Part shown: positions 1-10,991 of the stretch, one piece after another | Numbering within the stretch: position 1 is the stretch's first letter | Layout of the letters: each line of letters begins with the position of its first letter | Assembly: GCA_020744425.1 (NCBI GenBank) | Contig: JAGMUV010000011.1 | Span: 806,001-870,000, forward strand | Origin: Dactylonectria macrodidyma | Lineage: Eukaryota > Ascomycota > Sordariomycetes > Hypocreales > Nectriaceae | Length of the DNA: 64,000 nt | Direction of reading: 5' to 3' | The notes under the pieces: model-generated | What the model was told of the DNA's origin: nothing | Database searches by the model: none | The model's input: the letters and a program-made list of their open reading frames with translations, nothing else | Program-made: the position numbers and the translations under genes

Positions 1-183
1 ATAGTCCACTCAGCGCCAAGGAGATCAGAAAACTTCTTCTCCCAGTCGCCCTTGGCGTTCTCCCACTCATCGCGGACTGTGATACGTGGTATGAGTAAGT
101 GTCAGTGTGGGAAGGAGAACAGCTTGCTTACCGTTCTTGCGGACAGCAAGAGGAAGCTTAGCGGCGGGCTCAAGGCGAGACAT
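1..183 (-). CDS. Unknown protein, N-terminal part, runs off the window
   Basis: A gene reads leftward out of the window. The start codon is at 183-181, exon 1 is 132-183, a 55-base GT-AG intron covers 77-131, and exon 2 continues from 76 to the window edge. The visible protein begins MSRLEPAAKLPLAVRKN and continues with VRDEWENAKGDWEKKF and SDLLGAEW. It is charged and helical in character, with no signal peptide. I do not recognise the family. Its start resembles that of the divergent gene at 1248 (RDxWE, then a short helix ending in LG), so the two may be distant relatives. Only about 42 residues are visible, so function cannot be judged. Confidence 0.55.
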
Positions 184-1247
184 GTTGACGGAAATATTGT
201 TTGAGTGAGATTGGAGAAGGTAGTGTAGAAGTTGCCTGTGTGCAGTAGAGATGAGAGTGAATTGATGATGACCGATGTTGTTTACCCAGATCGTGGGGAA
301 GACAAGAAGCCTTATATCTTGACTCCCAAGCCCCTGGCCGCAGGCCAACATTCGGCGACTACTTTAAGCATAGCGTCGTCTGGCTCGTTCCCGCAGTGTT
401 GAGCAACTAGTCAGTGACAAACATTAGGACATACATCGCATGGCGCCTTGGTTCCGCCCTCGCAGCTAGAGAGGTCGTCCCAACTCGCATACACCAGGCA
501 ACAAATTGGGGCTGCACGTGGGTTCAAACAGACCAGGCTAATAAGCGAGCAGACGGGTTGAGACGACAATCATGTCCAGGGAGTTGAAGGGCTGAAGCAG
601 CGCCCCGCCCGCCAAAACTTGCAAGGGAAGCTAAGCAAAAAGCAGCCAAGGCGCACACGGCCGAGTCAGCCTTGTGTCTGCATTCACGCCCGGTTTCGCC
701 TTGTTCGTCAGTCCGGCGGATGGAAGATGAGTTTCATCACTGATCTAATCAGAGACCCCTCACAGGTACTCCAAGAACCCCAGATAAAAAAGGGGCCTTG
801 GAGATTAAATGCAGCCCACCAGGTGCCTGGCGTTTGCCGCTTGTCTGGCGCCACAAAGCCCAGCTGAAAGAATAGCGCCTGCTTGGCGTTGGGCGCGCCC
901 TGGAGAGTTTCAGCGGCGTGCAGCCGTCCTAGGACCCCTTTTAATTTGTTCTGCAGCAGGTTTGTGCCGCAAGTTTCTGCAGTAATACGGGGTAATAGAT
1001 GCCAAGATGACCCATGGCCGTAGAAACAGCGGGGGTTCTAGAGCCAAAGGACATCAAGCAACCAGCTAGCGGCCTACCAAGGCTGAATCGACTCCTGAAG
1101 CTAACAAATCCAAGTCGCCCGATGGGATTCCCAACAATTACTCAAGAGAGCTCCGTCATCGTTACCTGGCTACCCCTCATTTTCGTTCATCCCATTCCAG
1201 GGTCTTTCTCACAAGCTCGAAAAGCTCGAAATCACCACAACCCAGTC
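184..1247. other. Intergenic region between two divergent genes
   Basis: This stretch of about 1.06 kb is the shared upstream region of the leftward gene at 183 and the rightward gene at 1248. I see no conserved protein in either strand, no tRNA and no repeat of note. Short open frames here lack any recognisable motif. Confidence 0.5.
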
Positions 1248-2499
1248 ATGTCTCTGTAAGTCCCATCCCCTTCAAAGTCACTATCTACCATCTAATGCCA
1301 TAGCTTAAAGGCCTTTGAAAGCCAAGGTCGCTCTACGTGACAAATGGGAGAAGAAGGACTCTCCCATCCAAAACGCCATAAAAGAAGTCAAGGACGTTCT
1401 CGGCCTCGACGTGTACTGCGAGCCAGAATGGCCCATCCTCATCTCCGAGCTGGAGAGTGACTATGATGACAAGGCCCAGCTCATCGAGGCTGTCATCGGC
1501 ATCTTGCAGATTTGGTTCGCAACTCTCGCCGAGATTCTCGACGATTCGACCCAGGAAGCTTGGTCTGAAAAAGTTGTCGGGAAGGTCAACGAGTTCACGT
1601 CAAGACTCAACGTGGTTGTGGAGGTATGTTTTCTCTCGTGCACTAAGCTCGCATTATCATTTCAAAACCGGCATGCAACTTGGAGTGGGGCAAACCATGA
1701 CTGACATGTCGAGATTTAGACCTCCGAGACCCAGCAGGCATCCACAGAGTGGTCTGATACTCACAAGGGATTCCTTGTCTCTGTACCCAAGGTCCGTGTC
1801 TATCAACCGGCTCAGTTTGGATCTGTGTTCAAAGACCACCTTCTTGACTGCTTCGAGGCGAAGCAGAAGTCTTCTCAGACACTACCGATCCATTCCACCA
1901 CTGGTGATGAATGGGCGGATGTGGGAATGGACGAGGAACCTGAGCAGCCTACCAAGCTAGTTGCGGCAAAGAGCGAGGCGTCGGTTGTTGAATTTCTCCC
2001 TGATGCAAACGCTCTGCCGAAGCCTGGTACCCTCCTGCTCAAGCCGCCGTATCACCTCTTCATCCATGCGCTTGGCAATAACAAGGTCGAAATCCAATGC
2101 TCCCATGCCGCAACTCTCGAGGTTCTGTCCGATTATCTCAAAAGATGGTGCCGGACAAACCAAAATCTCACGACCAAGGTCAGTCATCATCCACTCATCA
2201 TAGAATCTTTTCCCTTCCAATCTGAATAGATATATTGAGGTGCCTCAAATCTATAGATGCTAATACTAACTTCATCTCAGCCGCCCGCTGTCGACATCAC
2301 CCTCAATCAGGGCACCTGCGGTTTCGGTCTAACATATGACACACTTACCCTATTCTCTGAGAATCGATATGGTGGCATCTTCACGATCTCTCCAACATTG
2401 ATTTTGCATTTGGTCGAGGGTCACTTTGGATACGAAAGAGTGTATAGCGATGCTACAACTTGGCATTACCGTCGGGACACACCTTTCAAGAAAGCGTAG
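1248..2499 (+). CDS. Hypothetical protein, about 332 aa, four exons
   Basis: Exons are 1248-1255, 1311-1623, 1720-2178 and 2281-2499. All introns are GT-AG and the joined frame is open for 332 codons. The first exon is only 8 bases; the acceptor at 1310 is needed to keep the frame and gives the start MSLPLKAKVALRDKWEKK. The protein is acidic and soluble, with helical segments in the first third (IQNAIKEVKDVLGL, LIEAVIGILQIWFATLAEIL), an acidic linker (DVGMDEEPEQP), and a C-terminal part rich in beta-prone sequence (ITLNQGTCGFGLTYDTLTLF). No signal peptide or membrane segment is evident. I do not recognise the family and assign no function. The model is supported by consistent splice phases, not by a known homologue. 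Confidence 0.6.
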
Positions 2500-4484
2500 G
2501 ACAAATGGGTAACCCACACAAACGAAGAGTTGAGGTTCATATTCTTAAGAGTTTATTTTACAAGAAACGTATTCCTTGACAGCCGAATTTCGAGGTGATG
2601 TTACGAGTGTCGAAACTGAGAAAGAGATATGGGTAATAAAATTGATTACGTGGATTATCTCAAATTCGAACTTGGTAACCTTATCGATAGGCTGCAACTT
2701 AAGGATTCATCAAGATTTCAGATCGTTGAACGAATTCTAAGTGTGGAGTAACCCACGTCCTTCCCAAGCCGAGGCATTCTGCCTGATCTCCTTTTTTTTT
2801 TTCCATTCAGATTCAAAGCGGAATCACATTGATCTCTCTACCCCTACCCTAGGTAGAATTGACAAGCGACGTTTGCTTGAAAGGCGCATTTACGTAACAG
2901 CTGAACACACCCTAGGCTATGCAGTTCTGGGCACGCCGCTGACCTCGGGGATATTGTCACAGTGGACACCTGGCAAGGTGTCTATCGGGCATACATATCT
3001 TCAAAAACTATCGGACCCTCGCTCACAATCAAGATAATCGTAGATAATTAGGCTCACGTCACTAGGCAGCTGTGAGTCTTATCCCTGTCCCTGACTTCGC
3101 AATGCCGCGCGTTACGCTCCACCACAACTACCCATGTCAATCGGAAAAGTCCCGCGCGAATTATTACAGCCAAGAGCATTACGTCACCGTATCTTCTGCC
3201 TTCAGGTTGGGAAGTGGGCGTGATAACGATCACGGACATCGTGAATCTGACGAGAAGCAGGAAAGTGGTTGTGGGTAAACCTGTGTCGCCGTATGACAAA
3301 GCCACATGCCAAATTAATGGGGGTGAAAGACAAATCATCAAGAATAGAAGAATCGTGTATGGAACGAGAAGGAGCCAACGCAAAGCACGTTGATTGGCAG
3401 CGACCACATGATGAGCTAAGTAGGTTGAATCCAACTGTTTTTTTTTCTCGCTTTGTGCTAGCAACTCGCCCTTGATGGAGCAGACAGCTCATTGCATAGT
3501 AGGTTGAAACCGTGTAAGACGTCTCGCTACTTAAGGTGAGCCTTTCTTTCAAGAATGCGCGAAACATGCCATGCACTTCGTATAACGATTTCCATGAGAC
3601 ACAAACTTCACAGAGTTCTAGAATGGAAGCACTTCAAGCCGATTTAGTTTCGTTGGCAGATTCTGAGTTGAAATCATATAGACTCTGCAACTCATTTTCA
3701 ACAAGCGACAAGAGTTCACAGTGATCATGTAGCAAGGTCCACTTTCGCTGATTGTTAGAGGCATAATCATTGTGCCTGCTGGCTTTCATCTCTTGGACCG
3801 ATCAGATAGAATTTCGCCTCTAAAATGCCCTGAGCACATGATAGGAGAAATAACCGCGCCGACATGGCTGGTGGTCTACTACGTAGCATCAGGATCACTG
3901 AAGATGTTCCAGATAAGGAAGGTGTGATAAGATATCAGGTCACGCAGCGGGGACAGAGTAACCTTAATACTTTCACAACGTCCTAATACGGCATCACTCC
4001 GTTCTTCTATCTTCCATCACCCCACAAAGTGGTAGGTACGTGAGAAAAACATGGGATATGGAAAAAATAACCGAGAGAGCGGGCGTAAGTGTGAGTGTCT
4101 TCATGTAGAATTGTAGTACAGAATCTACCTTTGGCTTTTATTGCTGCTCCTCGAGGAGGAAACAACTCGGATATCCCCGACTCTGTGTTTTCCCATTGGC
4201 TGTAAAACCTCTGAACCGGGACTATCGCGTCTTCGTAGGGGTAAGATTCGCCGATCATTACCTCACCATCCTCGGATGTCTCTGAGTCGATCACTTACCC
4301 CTCCCCAGCAGGTTGCACTCTTGAGGGTCATGGCCAATCATCGCCTTTGTGCATCCTCAGAGTTCGGAGTTGATAAAGCCTGGATGACAGCACCATTGGC
4401 CGTCTTCTCTCTGCTCTTCTAACCAACTCCTGCAGACCACTCATCACTTGGCAAATGGTATGCAATTCTTGACCGGAGTTCGCC
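2500..4484. other. Intergenic, about 2 kb, no supported gene
   Basis: Several short open frames of 60-136 codons occur on both strands, but none has a recognisable motif or a coherent exon structure. A minus-strand frame at 4007-4294 starts with a plausible acidic peptide (MIDSETSEDGEVMIGE) and could be a fragment of a lost gene. The last 100 bases or so should hold the promoter and 5' leader of the gamma-glutamyltranspeptidase gene. Confidence 0.4.
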
Positions 4485-6351
4485 ATGGGAAAGTTTGGGT
4501 TGTTCTTCGCCTTTTCAGCGGTGCTGGCTCCAAGCAGCCTTCTTGCAGGTGCTGTGCCGCATGAGAGCATTTACCCTCCGGCAACTTCACCGAGTTTGTC
4601 CAAGAAATACAAAGACAAGCTTGGCGCAGTTGCCAGCGAGGCTGAGATATGTAGCACAATTGGCATTGACCTCCTCCGCAATGGCGGCACCGCTGCTGAT
4701 GCGATTGTCGGAACTGTCTTTTGCGTCGGCACTGTTGGTAAGGGCCTTTGCCCCTATCTTTCAAAGGTCTTGGCTAAAGCTAAACTTGCGCAGGCATGTA
4801 TCACTCGGGAATCGGTGGAGGTGGTTTCACACTTGTCCACAAAGGGTCCCGAAAAGGAAAGAAGTCGTCATACGAATTCATCGATTTCCGAGAGGCAGCC
4901 CCAGGCGCAGCGACAGAGGATATGTACACCGAAGATGTGAACCTTAGTTTGTACGGAGGTCAAGCAAGGTATGCCACTGATACTCTACATCTTTTCATGA
5001 CGTACCTCTTACCATGTGGCGTAGTGGCGTCCCGGGAGAACTTCGAGGCCTGGAGCATCTACACAAGAACTATGGTCGGCTTCCTTGGTCTACCCTCATC
5101 AAGCCGGCTATTCATCTGGCCCAATACGGATTCCCTGTCAACGAAGATCTTGATAGGTTCATGAAGACCACCTTTACAACCTCCCCAAACGAGAGCTTCC
5201 TCGTCACAGATCCGACCTGGGCAATCGACTTCGCCCCCAAGGGAAAGTTGCTGACTCTGGGTGAAAAGCTGACCCGAAAGCGATACGCAAAAACCTTGAA
5301 GGCCATTGCAGAAGGCGGTGCCGATGTGTTCTACAAAGGTCCCATCGCCAAAGCTACCATCAAAGCCCTCAAAGAACAGGGCGGCATCATGACCATGGCT
5401 GACCTCAAGAACTACTCCGTCGTGGTGAGAGAGCCAAACCAAATCACTTACAAGGGTGGCAAAATTACAGGCGGAACTGCGCCTTCCAGTGGTGCCGTGG
5501 GATTGGCTGCGTTGAAGATTCTTGAAGAATACGACTTCATCGGAGATGCCACTCAGGTTAACGAAAGCACCCACCTTATTGACGAGGCAATGAAGTTTAG
5601 CTACGGAATGCGAACTAAGCTGGGCGACCCGAGTTTTGTTGATGGGATGACGGAGTACCAGAAGCAGATGGTGTCTGAGGAAACAGCAGAAGCTGTTAGG
5701 GCCAAGATCACTGACAGAGCGCTCAACCTTTCTGCATACGATCCTGATGGCCTTGAATCTCTTGAAACCCCCGGAACATCCCATGTAGTGGCCATGGACA
5801 GCTCAGGCCTGGCGATATCCCTCACAACCACGATCAATCTGATATTCGGCTCCCGGGTGATGGTTCCGGAGACGGGTGTCATCATGAATAACGAGATGAA
5901 TGACTTCAGTGTCCCAGGATCTTCAAATGCGTTTGGGTATATCCCAAGCGAAGCTAACTTTATCCGACCTGGGAAACGACCGCTCTCGAGTATCAGCACG
6001 ACCATCGTGGAGCGCGCCAACGGTATCGTTTCTCTCGTTACAGGATCGGCTGGTGGTAGCCGAATCATCACAGCTACCCTGCAAGTGGTCCTCAACGTCC
6101 TCGAAAAGAACATGACCACACACGAAGCGTTGGCGGAACCAAGGCTTCATGATCAGCTGGTTCCGCAACAAGTTGCCTTTGAGTACACCTTCGACAATTC
6201 AACAGTGGCATACATGAAAGAGATTGGGAATAATGTTACCTGGGTGGCTCTGGGACGGAGTACAGCACAGGCGCTGAGATTGCTCGAGAATGGCACGTTT
6301 GAGGCTGCTGGAGAACCCCGACAAGTCAACTCTGGTGGCTTCGCGACATGA
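4485..6351 (+). CDS. Gamma-glutamyltranspeptidase, secreted
   Basis: Exons 4485-4737, 4794-4968 and 5025-6351 join into 584 aa, normal for the family. The enzyme hydrolyses or transfers the gamma-glutamyl group of glutathione and its conjugates. It is made as a proenzyme that cleaves itself. The N-terminus (MGKFGLFFAFSAVLAPSSLLAGAV) is a signal peptide. Family landmarks are SEAEICSTIGIDLLRNGGTAADA, the glycine-rich HSGIGGGGF, SGVPGELRG, and the self-processing site ETPGTSHVVAMD, where Thr394 should become the N-terminal nucleophile of the small subunit. The oxyanion region is represented by RPLSSIS and GSAGGSRII. Several N-glycosylation sequons (NESF, NVTW, NSTV) fit secretion. A fungal role in external glutathione breakdown is likely. 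No biosynthetic backbone gene lies nearby, so a role in thiol-containing metabolites is not supported. Confidence 0.95.
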
Positions 6352-7933
6352 AATCTGGTGGGACTCTTGGTCAAATTATCTACAGTGAGACTATTATCAT
6401 TTCAGAAAGAAAACAAATTCCCAATTCCTGGTTGATTAAATGGTTCGATTTGTGGATATAACTGCTGAAGATGGGTGGAAGTGGGAGAAGTTGGCGGCAC
6501 CTCACCACACAAGTATGTATGAGCATAATCTATGGCTTCACCAACAACTGATTGACCCCTCAGCAGATGTATAACGGTCACTTGGAACGTGGATGAGGTA
6601 GATATTTCACTATCTATGCATAACATGTACCCCAGTGGAGGGAGGGCCTGCTATTTCTAGGTGTGCGATTTCATGTCATGCTTCCGTTTTCAGTCCGACC
6701 TCACCTCTTGGAGCTCTGCAACAGAACCCTACATCATTATATGCATTTGTAGTACTGCTGAGGGTTAGGTTTATTGCCTTGGAAACCTTTACCGATCTTC
6801 TCGTGCCCCTCTGGGAGATCACGCAGAACTATGTAACATGGGAGATCGTGTTGGAATAAGCGTATTGATATAAGCTACAGGAAATAAAATGACCTATGGT
6901 ACTGCGGGGGCTCTAAAAGAAATACCGGAAGCGTTGAAAGGCTCTCATGGAGACACTGAGTTCCCATTCAATGGGAGGCGCTACGTTACTGTTGGTCACT
7001 TAACGAAGCTAAGGGCCACATCCCTGCTTTCGTGAAAGCCGACGGGGGGCCTTGATTACACCAATCATCTTATGGAATTAGTGAGTGAGAAGCGCGCGTT
7101 TTGGGACTTGTGCGGCTAAGGGGCTTTGAACCGGCCCCTTGTTTCTTGACATGCTGACCCAGGACCTCAGTTTACATCTAGCAATGCTTTGATACCGCGC
7201 AGCTGAGTCTTGATCGACTGAGTCCATCAAGTGTGAGAATTGACCGTTCAACTATTTCTAGGAGGTAGGATAATAAGGAAGATCCTGATGAATCGCAAGC
7301 TCACAATCATGGGCACCATTCTTTTATGACATCACTCTATCCAGGAGAGGTGGCTGAAGCCAGCTCCGGTTCGGGATGAAATCTAAAATGGCTTAAGGCT
7401 TACTCAAGGCCAGATAAATAGCCTATAAATCCATATTGAATTCCCTTGATAGGCGTGTCGTGTTCGGTTTGTGTCATCTAGGGGTTGGGGGTGGGGATAG
7501 CTTTAGATCTCTCACCAAGTGGGTACGAATACGAGTCCGAGCAGGTGAGCGAATACGCACACAGGCTGGGCGCCGCTACATCGGCTATGCAACTGCAACC
7601 GAGTCTTTTGCGAAAGAGTAGTGTGTCCACAGTAGATTTTCCGATATTGGAACAAATATGGAAGCCTCTGATTGGCTTAATGTCTATGTTGGAGGAGTCG
7701 AGCATTGGCTTCAGCCTTCAGAAATGATGCAGTGGGTAAGACCAAGTCAAGACGTAATGCAGAGGGATTCAGATCTAACAGAAAAGGGATGCCAAGTGAC
7801 GGAGACCGCCGCGTCTCACATCTGTGTTTTGAGTATTTGAATGGCTCCTTCCCCTCGTCCTACTCTTCTGTGCTGTCTCTTGTGGCAGTGGCATTCACAC
7901 TAGTATTGCATTGAGCAACAGACAAACGCGAAA
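6352..7933. other. Intergenic, about 1.6 kb, upstream of CYP51A-like gene
   Basis: No coding region can be supported. The stretch carries the 3' end of the transpeptidase transcript and the promoter of the sterol demethylase gene at 7934. I looked for tandem duplications of the kind that raise CYP51A expression in azole-resistant moulds and did not see one in the last 500 bases. Confidence 0.45.
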
Positions 7934-9547
7934 ATGTTCGAACAATCGATCGATATCGCTCTCTACCTTCCGATTTACATTTTCGGGGGTTTACTGGCTT
8001 TGATACTCCTCAATGTCCTCCAGCAACGACTCTTCCAGAGGGCTGGTGATCCTCCCATGGTTCTCCATTGGCTCCCATTCATCGGCAATGCCATTTCCTA
8101 CGGCATGGATCCTTTCTCCTTTTTCTTGCAATGTAGGAAAAAGGTACTACGTCGCGAGAGCCCGATCGAGGCTTTTCCATTTCTTCCTCCTACTGACTCT
8201 TTTCTCTTCTAGCACGGCGACGTGTTCACCTTCGTTCTATTCGGTCGAAAGATTACCTGCTGCTTGGGCACCCACGGAAACGACTTCGTCCTAAACAGCA
8301 AACATCAAGACGTCAGTGCTGAGGAGATATACGGCCCGTTGACAACACCCGTCTTTGGCAGCGACGTTGTATACGATTGTCCCAACTCCAAGTTGATGGA
8401 GCAGAAGAAGTTCATCAAGTTCGGCCTCACGCAGAAGGCTCTCGAGTCTTACGTACAAAAGATCGAAGGAGAAGTTATTGACTACATCGATTCATCACCC
8501 AGCTTATCCAGTCAATCCGGTTTGATGGAAATCTGTTCTGTCATGGCTGAGATCACGATCTTGACCGCCGCTCGAGCCTTACAAGGAGACGAGGTTCGAA
8601 GTAAACTCACTGCAGAGTTTGCTGCCTTATACCATGACCTTGATCTTGGGTTCTCCCCGGTCAACTTCCTCTTTCCCTGGGCACCTCTACCGCACAACCG
8701 ACGTCGAGACGCCGCACACGCCAAAATGAGAGCGGTCTACATGGATATCATAAATGAACGTCGCAAGAGTGGCGTTGATGTGAATGAAGGCTCGGACATG
8801 ATATGGAACCTGATGCGATGCACCTACAAGAATGGACAAGCAGTCCCGGACAAGGAGGTGGCTCACATGATGATCACTCTTCTTATGGCAGGGCAACACA
8901 CATCCTCGTCGGCTAGTTCTTGGATCATGCTTCACCTTGCATCTCGTCCAGACATTGCCGAGGAACTGTACCAGGAGCAGGTAAATAAATTGAGCATCGA
9001 CGGTGTTCTTCCTCCACTCCAGTACAGCGACCTCGACAAGCTTCCTCTACTGAACAATGTAGTCAAGGAGACACTACGACTCCACTCTTCCACTCACTCC
9101 CTTTTGCGCAAGGTCAAAAATACCCTTCAAGTACCTGGAACACAATACATGATCACACCCGACAAGGTCCTGCTGGCGTCGCCAATCGTCACCGCTCTCA
9201 GTGACGAATTCTTTCCCGATGCCTTGACTTGGGATCCTCACCGCTGGGATGGCAAAACCGGAGAAGAGCCAGTTGGCGATGACCTAGTCGATTACGGGTA
9301 CGGCGCCGTTTCCAAGGGCACCAAGAGTCCATACCTGCCGTTTGGAGGCGGTCGTCACCGCTGTATCGGAGAGAAGTTTGCCTATGTCAACCTGGGTACC
9401 ATCATCAACACAATGGTTCGCAGCTTCAGAGTCAACACGGTGGATGGCCAACCAACAATACCGGCAACCGACTACTCGACTCTGTTCTCACGACCTACGC
9501 AGACTGCTGTCATTCGGTGGGAGCGACGACAGTCTAAATGCATCTGA
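7934..9547 (+). CDS. cyp51A: Sterol 14-alpha-demethylase, CYP51A type
   Basis: Exons 7934-8143 and 8213-9547 join into 514 aa. This P450 removes the 14-alpha-methyl group of lanosterol or eburicol in ergosterol synthesis at the endoplasmic reticulum, and is the target of azole fungicides. Residues 7-27 or so (LYLPIYIFGGLLALILLNVL) form the membrane anchor. Diagnostic CYP51 segments are present: AEEIYGPLTTPVFGSDVVYD, the I-helix MAGQHTSSSASSWIM, KETLRLHSSTHSLLRKV with ExxR, and the haem loop PFGGGRHRCIG with Cys454 as ligand. From memory of the fungal family it resembles CYP51A (NSKLMEQKKFIKFGLTQ, SKLTAEFAALYHDLDLGF, DMIWNL) more than CYP51B or CYP51C. The haem loop reads GGG where most have GAG. 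The CPR next door could supply its electrons. It could be an extra paralogue in the genome rather than the only CYP51A. Confidence 0.95.
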
Positions 9548-9753
9548 TTTGAAATCTTAGGGTATAGAGAGGAAACTGAAGTCAGGCAATGTCATGTTAG
9601 AGAATGAGCTTTCTTTAGGCCTGGGTGGTTATTGAATTGCAACACGGCCCCTCTTGTTATTGCTTTGGCACATCTGGCATTTTGAACCCCCCCACTAACT
9701 TGCATCTGACGACACGAACATGAACATCAGAGAACCTAGCAAGCATAAGGCCA

Positions 9754-10579
9754 TTAGTTCTTCCATTCCGTTGCTAGTTCATGGACGAAATTAAAGATGG
9801 GGTCTACGTGTGTCAAAAACGGGGAGTGACTAGCGTCCTCCAGGTCCAACTCATGCCATTCTAAACTTGACAACGAAATCATCATGCTTTGCGCGATGTA
9901 AATAATGGCTCTGTCTTGATGGCACTTTATGTATGCCCGACGGCCATTGAACACATCATCCTTCCATGCAGGAGGAGGACTCGGGCTGGTGAACGAGGGA
10001 ATAGCCTGCTGTTTTATTGCCTGAATTGCTGGACTGGCCAACGAATCGTCCACACCGTTGTAGAAGATGTCCCAAGGCGTCCTGGCGTCAATTTGAAACG
10101 TCTCTTCCTAATATAGAATCAGCCTCGGCCTTGTGATGAATTATCTTTTTCGGTCAACTTACATTGACGAGGTGCCATGGCTCCCATTTCTGCCCAGGAA
10201 ACTTACTGAGCAGCGAGTCGCCTTCATTTGCAACAAAGGCGCACATATAGACCAAACCGATGATGCCTCCTTTCTTTCCAGAACTAGCTCTCTCAGCTTT
10301 GCTCAAGCCCTTGGCGGCAGCACCGCCGGGACTGCCACCGTACGAGTGCAAAATCAAGATGACATCCCTCCCTTGGTCAAGTTCATGCAGCAAGAGGTCT
10401 TGTCGGATGAAGTTCATGTCAGCGGTCACTGACTGGTTCTGCGGGTCGGAGGATCCGACAGATGGTAGCTGCTTGGAGCTAGTGGGGTAGCCGGCATCTC
10501 GGAATCGCTGTAGCATCATCTCATAATGAGTAGGAGTGTGCCAAGCGCCAGGAACGAGAACGATTGTAGGCTTCGACAT
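9754..10579 (-). CDS. Alpha/beta hydrolase, esterase-like
   Basis: Exon 1 is 10163-10579, the intron 10108-10162 and exon 2 9754-10107, giving 256 aa. I start at the methionine at 10579 (MSKPTIVLVPGAWHTPTHYE) because the first beta strand and the GAWH oxyanion loop follow directly; a longer open frame upstream adds only weak sequence. The nucleophile elbow is LHSYGGSPGGAA (Ser in HSYGG), and a late His in THVDPIF may complete the triad. The family is Abhydrolase_6, small cytosolic esterases or lactonases of varied substrate; the true substrate cannot be read from sequence. It is convergent with the sterol demethylase and lies 412 bases from the end of the reductase gene on the same strand. 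Confidence 0.88.
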
Positions 10580-10991
10580 CGCACCTGCAGGTGATGCAGC
10601 TGTAGCAACAAAATTGAGGGGTAAGAATGTGACTTCAGAGGTCCGCAAACATTGATATCCTCAGCGTGATCAACACAACCCAATAACTTCATGAGTCATC
10701 CATGACCCCAAATCGGAACGTAGTGCTTACGGCGCTATGCCACACGAGCCACATTCTTCCTCGCGCCGAGTGATTATTTTCATGAGATCGAGCACCAGAA
10801 TAGTTACCTTTTCTCCAATTGAAGATTGAGACTACTAGTATCTAGGATCGTTTCTGACATGGAACTATGAACAATGAAGCTATGGTTGCTGATGAAGTAA
10901 TTTGAATGCTTTTGAAACCCATTTCAGCCAATCTAAATATCAGAATTCATTCCGTTGAAGACTTGAACATCCTCCAAACCGCTCAATGATA
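10580..10991. other. Short intergenic gap between hydrolase and reductase
   Basis: This gap of 412 bases holds the 3' end of the CPR transcript and the promoter of the hydrolase gene. I see no gene or repeat in it. Confidence 0.5.

Noticed and set aside
4007..4294. Acidic 95-codon frame on the minus strand
   Set aside because: The first half looks protein-like but no start context, homologous family or neighbouring exon could be found.
7400..7933. Tandem promoter duplication of the azole-resistance kind before the CYP51A-like gene
   Set aside because: Reading the 500 bases upstream shows no direct repeat of 30-60 bases.
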